DNA of 56,650 nt, from assembly GCA_011053095.1 (NCBI GenBank), contig DRHS01000156.1, forward strand, positions 1 to 56,650. The letters run 5' to 3'. Each line of letters begins with the position of its first letter. Positions within the stretch are counted from its first letter, which is position 1. A program made the translations under genes and the position numbers. The notes beneath the pieces were generated by a model. It had not been told where the DNA came from, made no database searches, and was given only the letters and a program-made list of their open reading frames with translations. Positions 17,696-27,208 of the stretch are shown in pieces. This DNA is from Bacteroides sp. (lineage in GTDB: Bacteria; Bacteroidota; Bacteroidia; Bacteroidales; SM23-62).

Positions 17696-20392
17696 ATGAG
17701 AAATAATTTGTTTATACCTGGTATATTGTTTACTGCCTTTTCAGCAACATTTTGTCTGTTTAATAGCCCGGTGGCTTATTCACAAACTCCAGGTTTCTAT
17801 GCCTATTATACGAGGCTTGGTTTTGAGGACGGAAACAATACAGGGAAATATGCCGATATAGTCATCAATGTAAACCAACTCGGAGAATTTGTTTTTAGCC
17901 GGGAATACAGTTATTTGCCATATCTGCAAATTGGAAACTCCAAACATTTTGTTGACAAGATAATTCCAATTATTGGTGACGGACCGGCTGAAAGGCCCGA
18001 CAGAATAAATAAATGTTCATCTGTAAGAGTGATTGAGAACACATCCGATAAAATTATCATACACTGGAGATATGCCCCGGACCTGAACAGTGAAAATTTT
18101 ACAGATTTTAAGAGTAGTTATGGTGGGGATATTGGGAAATATTTTGCCGATTATGTAGATGAATATTTCACAATAAATCCTGATGGTTCTGTTATAAGAA
18201 CAGTCAAAAAGGGCTGTTATTCACTCGATGAGTGGAATGATCCTATGAATGCGACTACCCAGGCATTTGAACTTACATCCAAAGGTATTGTCAACAAAAG
18301 CACTACAACGGCAAAATTGCAGTCCATTCCTGGTGATCCGGTTAAGGGAACTGCCATTAAAAACGGTGGTAATAAATCCCCGGCTGCGTGGTGGAGGTTT
18401 GACGAAGGATTAAGTAAAAATTACAAGCTTACAAAAGAGAGTATTCAAGGCCATGATTGTGTCATCTCCGGTATGGATAGCTATTGGAGGGCAGGAGTGT
18501 CCGGAACAAGTTTGTCTTTTGATGGTTATACCAATAAGGTAAGCCTGCCTGCTTCCCAGGTACCTGAGATAAGTGGTGATTTCACAATCGAAGCCTGGAT
18601 CGCGCCCCAGGAATATTCATGGAACTGGTCAGGTATTGTTGATCATGACCAGGATAAGCGAGCCGGATATTCCCTGGGAATAAACCATTTGGGTCAGATC
18701 GGATTGCATGCATATATAGCGGGGGAATGGCAGGGATTGATCAGCAGTGAAAAGGTGGACCTGTTAAAATGGACACTGGTCACCGGTGTTTATGAAAAAA
18801 CAAAAGGATTTTCTATTTATTTCAATGGAGTATTAATGAATTCCAAGCCTGTATCGGGGGAGATATTGGATGCAAAAGAGCTGGACCTTTATATTGGCAT
18901 GGCTCATGAGAAACAATATCATTGGGCTTTTGAACGTAACGTCACAACATCATTTCTTTCCAATATGGTTTTCAGTGGATTGATCGATGAGGTCAGGATA
19001 TTTGACAGGGCCCTTGCATCATCAGAAATATCCACTGATTATCAGGCATTTAAACCTGACAACGTGCAACCTTTGCAGTATTGGGTTTTACCCGCCGGAC
19101 CAGAAAAGGCAGGCGGTTTTGGAGCTGCCTATACGAAACTTGAATGCAGTCCTGAATGGGATGGACTATGGCGTGTTGGTGAGTATACGGATATCCTTGT
19201 TTCTTTTGATGATAAACCCAGCCGCTTTGTATTCTGGAGGGGCACAAATTATCTTCCCAGCCTGGTTACAAAACCTGGTGCTGAAGGCATCTGGAATAGT
19301 GACCAGGGACCTGAAGATTATACAGACGAATGCTTTGAGCATATGTCAGATAAAATTTGCCGGTTCTCTCATGTTCGGCTAATTGAGAATACCGATGCCA
19401 GGGTAGTTGTTCACTGGCGCAATGCAAGCGTTAGTATTTCTTATGAGTGGCTGCAGGAAGATGAGAACGGATGGGGCTTATGGACCGATGAGTACTGGTA
19501 TATATATCCGGATGCTGTATCTGTACGGTATCAGGTGAGCGGACGTCTGGCCGATTTTCACGACATACAGACACAGCAAAATGAATTACTCAGCCAGCCC
19601 GGAACAAGACCGGAAGACATTGTTCCTTTTGATGCGATCACTCTTTCTAATTTGGAAGGGGAAACCGAGACATGGAATTACTCTGTTGGAAAGACCTTCA
19701 GGAACGGGGCAGCGATTGGTGGGAATAAAAATCTTGTCTATATGAATCTCAAATCCGAATACAAACATTTTAATATTGGTGAGGTCGGTTCAAATTGGCG
19801 CCCCTATAGTCAATGGCAATCTATGAGGCTTGGACCGGGATTATCGAGATATAATACATGGAACCATTATCCTTTCGGAATTTTGCCCAGTGATGGTACC
19901 GTAAGAACCGGAACAGACCGGGTAAGCAGTTCCTGCCTTGGCACATTAGATGGATTGCATCATCTTCTGGATGATGGCCGGACGGAGGCATATAATATTT
20001 ATGGGATGACCAATCTTCCTGCTTCTGATTTGAAGATGCTTAACCGTTCATGGAACAGCGCAGCTGCAATTACAGATTTGAACCGATGTGAAAGCAGTGG
20101 ATATGACAAGAGACAAAGGGCATACCTTATTAATAAAGAATCAGACGGATTTTCATTCAGTCTTCAAGGTTCTGAGACAGAGCCTATTGTGAATCCTTGT
20201 TTTGTAATTAAGGACTGGGGCAGCCAGTCTTTGGCAGACCTGGAAATCAATGGGGAAAAGATAATCCCGGACAGAAATTTCCGCCAGGGTATCATAAGGG
20301 ATACGGACGGCACAGAAACGATGATCATCTGGATCAGGCAAGAATCACTACAACCGGTAAATTATAAAATCCAGTCCAGCGCCAGCTTATAG
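17696..20392 (+). CDS. Secreted LamG protein with internally duplicated unassigned domain (paralogue 3)
   Basis: N-terminal copy (FYAYYTRLGFEDG...SSVRVIENTSDKIIIHWRYAP...YVDEYFTINPDGSVIRTV), central LamG (GDFTIEAWIAPQEYSWNWSG...FSIYFNGVLMN...GLIDEVRIFDRAL), C-terminal copy (FGAAYTKLECSPEWDGLW...FVFWRGTNYLPSLV...CRFSHVRLIENTDARVVVHWRNA...WTDEYWYIYPDAVSVRYQV). Confidence 0.85.
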   Translation: MRNNLFIPGILFTAFSATFCLFNSPVAYSQTPGFYAYYTRLGFEDGNNTGKYADIVINVNQLGEFVFSREYSYLPYLQIGNSKHFVDKIIPIIGDGPAERPDRINKCSSVRVIENTSDKIIIHWRYAPDLNSENFTDFKSSYGGDIGKYFADYVDEYFTINPDGSVIRTVKKGCYSLDEWNDPMNATTQAFELTSKGIVNKSTTTAKLQSIPGDPVKGTAIKNGGNKSPAAWWRFDEGLSKNYKLTKESIQGHDCVISGMDSYWRAGVSGTSLSFDGYTNKVSLPASQVPEISGDFTIEAWIAPQEYSWNWSGIVDHDQDKRAGYSLGINHLGQIGLHAYIAGEWQGLISSEKVDLLKWTLVTGVYEKTKGFSIYFNGVLMNSKPVSGEILDAKELDLYIGMAHEKQYHWAFERNVTTSFLSNMVFSGLIDEVRIFDRALASSEISTDYQAFKPDNVQPLQYWVLPAGPEKAGGFGAAYTKLECSPEWDGLWRVGEYTDILVSFDDKPSRFVFWRGTNYLPSLVTKPGAEGIWNSDQGPEDYTDECFEHMSDKICRFSHVRLIENTDARVVVHWRNASVSISYEWLQEDENGWGLWTDEYWYIYPDAVSVRYQVSGRLADFHDIQTQQNELLSQPGTRPEDIVPFDAITLSNLEGETETWNYSVGKTFRNGAAIGGNKNLVYMNLKSEYKHFNIGEVGSNWRPYSQWQSMRLGPGLSRYNTWNHYPFGILPSDGTVRTGTDRVSSSCLGTLDGLHHLLDDGRTEAYNIYGMTNLPASDLKMLNRSWNSAAAITDLNRCESSGYDKRQRAYLINKESDGFSFSLQGSETEPIVNPCFVIKDWGSQSLADLEINGEKIIPDRNFRQGIIRDTDGTETMIIWIRQESLQPVNYKIQSSASL

Positions 20393-20396
20393 GAGA

Positions 20397-23033
20397 CTAG
20401 TATAGGTTGGGAGATTTTCCATCCAGGATAATTAGTTCCCGACTCAGGGTATCCTTACCCACCAGCAACTGCATGCTGTAGGATCCGGATTCAAGAAATG
20501 TTTCATAATGAATGAAATAAGGTTGATCGCTATCTTCCCTTTTGTATATCAGGTCCCAGCGAATCTCGTTAAATCCTTCCTGGCCATCCAGCCTGGTGGA
20601 CCAGACCAACTCATTCCCTGGATTCATAAGTTCAAGTGACACCTGCTGGGAAGTAGATAGCCAGAAGCTGATAGGTACCTTTTTGAGGGTACGGTAATCG
20701 GGTTTCCCTCGGGTGTCATTTTGCCAGGGACGGTGAACCGCCGGGATTTTAAACAAATGGTTCTCCTCAGGGCCTGCTTTATCTGAATATCCTGTCTGAA
20801 TTGGTTTAATATTCATTTTATAAATACCACGGCCATGGGTTGCAGCAATCAGGTCCATAGACGGCTCATGTATCTCCATATCTGCAATGCTTGCTGCCGG
20901 CATATTCTTCCCCAGATATGACCATTGATTGCCCCGGTCAGTTGAGATATAGACCCCCCTGTACATCCCGGCGTAAAGAATATTTTCATTTGTCGGATCC
21001 TCAAGGATTACGTTTGCAGGTTCATCCGGAAGCTTTGATCCCAGTGATCTCCAGTTTTCCCCGTAATTTTCTGATACATACAGGTAATTGCCCAGGTCAT
21101 CGTAATTGATTCCCGTAATTGCCATATATACCCTCTTTTTATTAAACCTTGAGGGACAAATACTCAAGATGTAATTATCCGGGATCCCTTTCGATTGTTC
21201 CTTCCATGACAGGCCATCGTCTTGCGATACCCAGAATGCTCCCCTGTCGGTACCCAAATAGAGCAGTCCGGGTTGTAACGGTGACTCCGCCAATGCTCCT
21301 GCTGCTGTTGATTTTTTTGTTTCAACAGAGGACAGGGAAAGATCTCCACTGATCAGTTCCCAATGATCACCACGATCGGTACTCTTAAAGACAAAATTGC
21401 CTGCATGGTAAAGTGTTTTGGAATGATGTGCTGATATGAAATATGGGGTGACAAAATTAAACCGGAGGCTATCCCCGTATTCTTCAGGCAGCTCTGGCCT
21501 GATGGAAGTCGAACTGTCTATTGCCATGTTTAAGCGTCTGGCAGCACCATTTTGAGCGCTGAAGTACACTGTATTGGGATCTTCCGGATCGACCTGCGTT
21601 ACACAGCCGTCGCCTCCGTTCCAGGCATCTATCCAGAGATATTTCCACCTGTCAGGAAAAGCGGGATTCCATTCTTCCGGTGGACCATATACAGTGGCAT
21701 CATCCTGGACGCCTCCATAGATTTGATATGGAGTCTGATGATCCAGCGTGATGTCATAAAATTCACCGGCAGGAATGTTGTTATAATGCATCCAGGATTT
21801 ACCCCTGTCATAACTGATGTACAATCCACCGTCATTCCCCAGGGCAAGGTGATCGGGATTACCGGGATGGATCCAGAGCTCACAATGATCGAGATGGAGT
21901 CCATGGGCTGCACTGGGTGTAATATGTGCCACATCACCTCCCATTATGGCAAATGTTTTCCCTCCATCAGCACTGTGAGCCAGCCTTACACCCAGCGCAA
22001 ATATTTCATCATCATTCGCCGGACTCACATAAATATCTGTAAAATACCAGCCTATTACCGAAAAAATCTTCAGGTCTTCCTGGTGGGTCCTTTCCCAGTG
22101 CAATCCTCCATCGAGGGTTTTATACACCTCGGCTGCATCGTCATTTTCATTGCTCCGGTTATCAACCAGTACATAGGCTTTGTCAGGATTGGTATAGGAT
22201 ACGGCCAGACCCATTCTACCGGTCCCATACCCCTGCGGCAAACCGATGTTACGCGCTGACCAGGTCTTTCCACCATCGCTGCTCCTGTAAACTCCGCTGT
22301 TGGGACCGCTGACACCCGGATTATTCTCCCACATGGAAGCATACAGGATATCAGGATCTGAAGGAGAGATGACAATATCATTGGCGCCGGTTTGATCATC
22401 ATTATAAAGAACTTGTTTCCAGGATTCTCCTCCATCATTTGTGCGAAAAACGCCCCTGTTCTCATTCTTGGACCAAAAATGCCCAAGCACACTCACCAGG
22501 ACGATATCAGGATTATGGGGGTGAACGGCAATCTCTCCAATATGCCAGGAATCATCAAGTCCAAGGTGCCTCCAGGTTTCGCCGGCATCATCCGACCGGT
22601 AGATACCTGTCCCCGGCATGGTAAAATTCCTTGCTTTTTTGAGGCTTTCTCCCGTCCCCACATAAATGATATTGGGATTTGACGGAGCAAGTGCAAAATC
22701 CCCTATCCCAAGCGATGGCTGGCCTTCAAAAATCGGTTTCCAGGATATGCCATGGTTAACCGACTTCCATAAATTGCCGGAACCAAATGCAATATACATG
22801 GTACCCGGATGCTCAGGGTCGAGTTGTACGGCCTCCACACGTGCTGAATTCAGTGTTGGTCCAAGGCTTATCCAGTCCAATTTAAAGACCGTCTCCATTT
22901 TCATCAAACGATGCATTTCAAAGGAAGCAACCAGGGGAGAAACCGGCTGCTGCGCAAGCATGGTCATGTGAGGTAGAATGATTAGGAGGAGGGCCAGGAC
23001 TTTCTTGACAGGGCTGATCATTTTCATATTCAC
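20397..23033 (-). CDS. Secreted BNR/Asp-box beta-propeller protein (sortilin/VPS10-like), paralogue of 13407..16091
   Basis: Asp-boxes YRSDDAGETWRHL, FRTNDGGESWKQV, YRSSDGGKTWSAR, ISYDRGKSWMHYNN, VSQDDGLSWKEQSKG, ISTDRGNQWSYLG; collinear with the + strand paralogue. Confidence 0.9.
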   Translation of the reverse strand: MNMKMISPVKKVLALLLIILPHMTMLAQQPVSPLVASFEMHRLMKMETVFKLDWISLGPTLNSARVEAVQLDPEHPGTMYIAFGSGNLWKSVNHGISWKPIFEGQPSLGIGDFALAPSNPNIIYVGTGESLKKARNFTMPGTGIYRSDDAGETWRHLGLDDSWHIGEIAVHPHNPDIVLVSVLGHFWSKNENRGVFRTNDGGESWKQVLYNDDQTGANDIVISPSDPDILYASMWENNPGVSGPNSGVYRSSDGGKTWSARNIGLPQGYGTGRMGLAVSYTNPDKAYVLVDNRSNENDDAAEVYKTLDGGLHWERTHQEDLKIFSVIGWYFTDIYVSPANDDEIFALGVRLAHSADGGKTFAIMGGDVAHITPSAAHGLHLDHCELWIHPGNPDHLALGNDGGLYISYDRGKSWMHYNNIPAGEFYDITLDHQTPYQIYGGVQDDATVYGPPEEWNPAFPDRWKYLWIDAWNGGDGCVTQVDPEDPNTVYFSAQNGAARRLNMAIDSSTSIRPELPEEYGDSLRFNFVTPYFISAHHSKTLYHAGNFVFKSTDRGDHWELISGDLSLSSVETKKSTAAGALAESPLQPGLLYLGTDRGAFWVSQDDGLSWKEQSKGIPDNYILSICPSRFNKKRVYMAITGINYDDLGNYLYVSENYGENWRSLGSKLPDEPANVILEDPTNENILYAGMYRGVYISTDRGNQWSYLGKNMPAASIADMEIHEPSMDLIAATHGRGIYKMNIKPIQTGYSDKAGPEENHLFKIPAVHRPWQNDTRGKPDYRTLKKVPISFWLSTSQQVSLELMNPGNELVWSTRLDGQEGFNEIRWDLIYKREDSDQPYFIHYETFLESGSYSMQLLVGKDTLSRELIILDGKSPNLY

Positions 23034-23170
23034 GGATTGATATCACAAGTATAGCATAAATTATGTTATGCATATCCACGGAATCTCCTGTCACTGCAAG
23101 TATTTTATAATAATTTGATTATTTTTATTACCCGGTTACGCATCCTTTTTATTATTCCAATCTACGGGTT

Positions 23171-24736
23171 ATGTTTACAAAAATTATTCAAGGATTTTGT
23201 CAACTTTTACAGGCCGGTTTTTTATTATTGCTTTCTTCCTGTGGAACTGAATCAGAGATAATCGATAAGCCAAATGTTCTGTTTATCTCCGTGGATGATC
23301 TCAATGACTGGATCGAACCACTGGGCGGACACCCCCAGGCCATTACTCCAAATCTCAACCGGCTTGCAGAGGGATCCGTAAATTTCAGTCAGGCCTACTG
23401 CAGCAGTCCCGGGTGCAACCCGTCCAGGACATCGGTCATGACGGGTCTGGCACCCTATACTTCAGGTGTTTATTCAAATTACCAGGATTGGCGGGAGCTG
23501 ATCCCGGACCGGATATCCATGGGTACTTATTTCAGGAAACATGGATATTATTCCAGCGGAGCCGGAAAGATATTTCATTATTTCATGGTAGACTCTGCCT
23601 GCTGGGACGAATACTGGCCTTCGCAGAAGCAAAATATGCCGGTTGATTACCCGGTGAATCCGGATAAGCATGATAGCTCAACCTACAATATGCCGGTGTT
23701 TGAAAACATGTACATGAGTTTTGACTGGGAAGCCCTGCAGACCGAAGACAAGCAGATGGGAGACTTTAAATCCGTCGAATATATTGCTGGGCAACTCCGC
23801 AAAGACCATGATAAACCATTTTTCCTGGCCTGTGGTATTTACAGGCCACATCTGCCATGGTATGTGCCACAGAAGTACTTTGATATGTTTCCGCTTGAGT
23901 CCATTCAATTGCCGGTAATACTTGAAAACGACCTGGATGATGTTGGAGACCGCTCCAGGGATATTGCCTACAGGGGAGGGGGGTATCACCAGCATGTCCT
24001 GGAAGCGGGACAGTGGGAGATGGCAGTCCAGGCTTATCTTGCATCCATTGCCTTTGCGGATGCCATGTTGGGCAGATTGCTGGATGCCCTGGAAGGAAGT
24101 CAATTCGCTGATAATACGGTAGTTGTACTATGGTCCGATCATGGGTGGCAATTGGGGGAAAAGGAACATTGGAGGAAATTTGCATTGTGGGAGAATGTTG
24201 TTCAATCGGTACTGATGATCAAAGTTCCCGAAGGAACACCCGGTTTACCTGAAGGCTCCTCTGATGGATCCAACTGCAGGCGGATTGTTTCCCTTCAGGA
24301 TATTTATCCCAGCCTGCTGGAAATATGTGGCTTGCCTGCCAGGGATGAAATCGACGGACGAAGCCTGGTCCCCCTGTTACGGGATCCGGGAAGGACATGG
24401 GATTACCCGGCCCTTACAACTTATGATTTCAGTGAATTCTCAGTGCGAAACGAGAGATGGAGGTATACCGTTTTAATAGATGGTAGCGAAGAGTTGTATG
24501 ATCATAGCAGGGATCCCGAAGAATGGACAAACCTTGCAAATAATCCGGAATTCCAGGATGTCAAAAAGGAAATGGCCGGGTATATCCCGAAAAATCCAGC
24601 CCCCCTGAAAGAAACCTCCCTCAAATTGCAGCCACATCACCTTCCTCCGTTTAAATCCAGTGAGGAATACTGGGACTGGAGAAACCATGGAAAAGACTAT
24701 AAATATTTCATTGAGAAATACTGGAATCAAAAATAA
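23171..24736 (+). CDS. S1-family sulfatase (iduronate-2-sulfatase-like)
   Basis: PNVLFISVDDLNDWIEPLGGHPQAITPNLNRLA; CNPSRTSVMTG; ACGIYRPHLPWYVPQKYFDMFP; WSDHGWQLGEKEHWRKFALWE. Confidence 0.93.
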   Translation: MFTKIIQGFCQLLQAGFLLLLSSCGTESEIIDKPNVLFISVDDLNDWIEPLGGHPQAITPNLNRLAEGSVNFSQAYCSSPGCNPSRTSVMTGLAPYTSGVYSNYQDWRELIPDRISMGTYFRKHGYYSSGAGKIFHYFMVDSACWDEYWPSQKQNMPVDYPVNPDKHDSSTYNMPVFENMYMSFDWEALQTEDKQMGDFKSVEYIAGQLRKDHDKPFFLACGIYRPHLPWYVPQKYFDMFPLESIQLPVILENDLDDVGDRSRDIAYRGGGYHQHVLEAGQWEMAVQAYLASIAFADAMLGRLLDALEGSQFADNTVVVLWSDHGWQLGEKEHWRKFALWENVVQSVLMIKVPEGTPGLPEGSSDGSNCRRIVSLQDIYPSLLEICGLPARDEIDGRSLVPLLRDPGRTWDYPALTTYDFSEFSVRNERWRYTVLIDGSEELYDHSRDPEEWTNLANNPEFQDVKKEMAGYIPKNPAPLKETSLKLQPHHLPPFKSSEEYWDWRNHGKDYKYFIEKYWNQK

Positions 24737-24741
24737 GTATC

Positions 24742-27180
24742 ATGAGAACCTCATATCTTCTTCTGTCAATCAGTTTAATAATTAACATTTTAGGTACCCG
24801 GGCCCAGACAAATAGAAATGTACTCTGGTATGATGAACCTGCCCAGGTATGGACAGAGGCTTTGCCCATTGGCAATGGCCGATTTGGTGGGATGGTTTAT
24901 GGCGGAGTGATTGATGACAGGATACAATTAAATGAAGAAACGATCTGGTCGGGTGGACCCTATGAGCCTGAGCTCCTGGGCAAAGGGGCAGAAGCCCTCC
25001 CGGAGATACGAGAGCTGGTTTTTCAGGAAAAATTCCGGGAAGCACAGAAAGTGTTTTATGAGGCCATGGAGACAAAGCCTCAACACCACCAGAAATACCA
25101 GACCCTGGGAAGCCTCCATTTGAAATTTTTTGGATTTGGAGACCTGACAGATCACGGGAGTCAGCTCTGGAAATACCGGAGGGAACTGGATATTGATTCT
25201 GCAATTGTACGTGTTTCTGTTACGATTGGAAATGTCACCTACACAAGGGAATATTTTTCGAGTCCGGTTGATAATGTAATGATCATACGGCTGACAGCAA
25301 GTCAACCTGGCAGGATTTCATTCGAAGCCAATCTGACAGGTAAAAAGAATCAACAATATCCTGGTGATGAGTACTTTATGTCTGAAGCCCAGGAAACCAA
25401 TACCTTGATCCTGCGCGGACGAAATGCATCTTATGAGGGTGTGAAAGGCCAGGTGGAATACCAGTGCCGTGCAATGATAAACACCAGTGGAGGGCAAACC
25501 AGTGTTGTTGAGGACAGGGTCAGGGTCGAAAATGCTGATGAGGTAATGATAGTGATTTCTGCGGCTACAAATTTTGTAAATTATAAAGATGTAAGTGCTG
25601 ATCCTGAAAAAAGAGTCCTCTCTCACCTGGAGAATATTCAGGTCAAATCTTACGCCGATCTCAAAAAGGATCATGTGGCGGAACATTCCCGTTTAATGAA
25701 AAGGGTGAGCCTGTCTTTTGGAAGGTCATGGAAGGATGATCTTCCTACGGATGAAAGGATTAAAAGGTACAAGGAAGGAGATGATCCCAATCTGGTAGCC
25801 CTGTTTTTTCAATTTGGGAGATATCTACTGATTAGCAGCTCCAGACCCGGGACACAGCCTCCAAGTCTGCAGGGTATCTGGAATGAGAGTATGAACCCTG
25901 CCTGGGGAGGAAAATACACTACCAACATCAACCTGCAAATGAATTACTGGCCTGTAGATGTTACAAACCTTGCGGAGTGTTTTGAGCCACTTTATGAATT
26001 TATCGAAGACCTGGCTGAAACAGGTTCCAGAACGGCAAAACTACATTACGGTGTAAACGGATGGGTGCATCATTTTAATACCGATATCTGGAGGCCGACG
26101 GCACCAATGGGCTGGGATGGTTACTTTGGTACGTGGCATGCCGCAGGAGGTTGGTTTGCAAGTCATCTCTGGGAACATTACCTCTTTACAGATAACCGGG
26201 AATACCTTGAAAAAGCCTATCCGTTGATCAAGGGTTCCGCGCAATTTTTCCTTGAATCCATGGTGGTCCATCCAGAAACGGGCTGGCTTGTTACCTGTCC
26301 TTCGAGCTCTCCTGAAAATTGGTATAAAGTAGGATTGAATCCACGGGTATGGGACTATCAAAAATTCGAAAATAATGAGATGACAACCATTTGCGCAGGT
26401 CCGACCGTAGATATGGAAATAATCAGGTATTTATTTCAGGCCTGTTCCGATGCAGGAGAAATTTTGGATCTAGACCCTGAATTCAGGAAAAAACTGGCAG
26501 CAGCCACGGAAGAACTTGCTCCTGTCCAGGTCGGTAAACACGGACAGCTGCAAGAATGGCTTGATGATTGGGATGATCCCAATGACCGGCACCGGCACAT
26601 TTCACAATTATGGGGTGTTTATCCTGGCAATACCATCATCCTGGAAAATGATCCGGGATTGGCTAGGGCGGCCAGGGTCTCCCTCCTTCAGAGGGGAGAT
26701 GGGGGGACTGGTTGGGCCATGGCCTGGAAATTAGGTTTATGGTCCAGGTTAAAAGATCCCGGCCATGTTAAAATACTCCTGGATAATATTTTCAATCCGG
26801 AAGGTGAACACTCCCCGGGATCCGGGTATACAGGAGGTGTATTGCCAAATTTGTTTGTGGACCATCCTCCTTTCCAGATAGATGGGAATTTCGGGGGCAC
26901 TGCCAGTATTGCAGAGATCCTGTTGCAATCCCATAACAAAGAAATCGAACTTTTGCCTGCACTCCCGGACAATCTTGCTACAGGTGAGGTGAAAGGTCTG
27001 CTTGCCAGGGGAGGATTCGAGGTGGACATCAAGTGGGAAGAGGGAAAATTAGTTGAATCAGTCATCCATTCCAATCAGGACGGTCCCTGTCGTATCAGAT
27101 ACCTTGGTAAGGTGGTGAGTATAAACCTTAAGAAGGGAATCAAATATAAGCTAAACCGTGAACTAAAATTAGTTCAGTAA
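24742..27180 (+). CDS. GH95 alpha-L-fucosidase
   Basis: LWYDEPAQVWTEALPIGNGRFGGMVYGGVIDDRIQLNEETIWSG; PPSLQGIWNESMNPAWGGKYTTNINLQMNYWPVDVTNLAEC; GQLQEWLDDWDDPNDRHRHISQLWGVYPGNTI; PPFQIDGNFGGTASIAEILLQSH. Confidence 0.96.
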   Translation: MRTSYLLLSISLIINILGTRAQTNRNVLWYDEPAQVWTEALPIGNGRFGGMVYGGVIDDRIQLNEETIWSGGPYEPELLGKGAEALPEIRELVFQEKFREAQKVFYEAMETKPQHHQKYQTLGSLHLKFFGFGDLTDHGSQLWKYRRELDIDSAIVRVSVTIGNVTYTREYFSSPVDNVMIIRLTASQPGRISFEANLTGKKNQQYPGDEYFMSEAQETNTLILRGRNASYEGVKGQVEYQCRAMINTSGGQTSVVEDRVRVENADEVMIVISAATNFVNYKDVSADPEKRVLSHLENIQVKSYADLKKDHVAEHSRLMKRVSLSFGRSWKDDLPTDERIKRYKEGDDPNLVALFFQFGRYLLISSSRPGTQPPSLQGIWNESMNPAWGGKYTTNINLQMNYWPVDVTNLAECFEPLYEFIEDLAETGSRTAKLHYGVNGWVHHFNTDIWRPTAPMGWDGYFGTWHAAGGWFASHLWEHYLFTDNREYLEKAYPLIKGSAQFFLESMVVHPETGWLVTCPSSSPENWYKVGLNPRVWDYQKFENNEMTTICAGPTVDMEIIRYLFQACSDAGEILDLDPEFRKKLAAATEELAPVQVGKHGQLQEWLDDWDDPNDRHRHISQLWGVYPGNTIILENDPGLARAARVSLLQRGDGGTGWAMAWKLGLWSRLKDPGHVKILLDNIFNPEGEHSPGSGYTGGVLPNLFVDHPPFQIDGNFGGTASIAEILLQSHNKEIELLPALPDNLATGEVKGLLARGGFEVDIKWEEGKLVESVIHSNQDGPCRIRYLGKVVSINLKKGIKYKLNRELKLVQ

Positions 27181-27208
27181 ATACCGTTAATTCTAATTCA
27201 ATCAAGCA

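Noticed and set aside
21552-22259. 235-aa + strand ORF
   Set aside because: Antisense to the strongly supported - strand BNR protein; composition is a shadow of the repeats.
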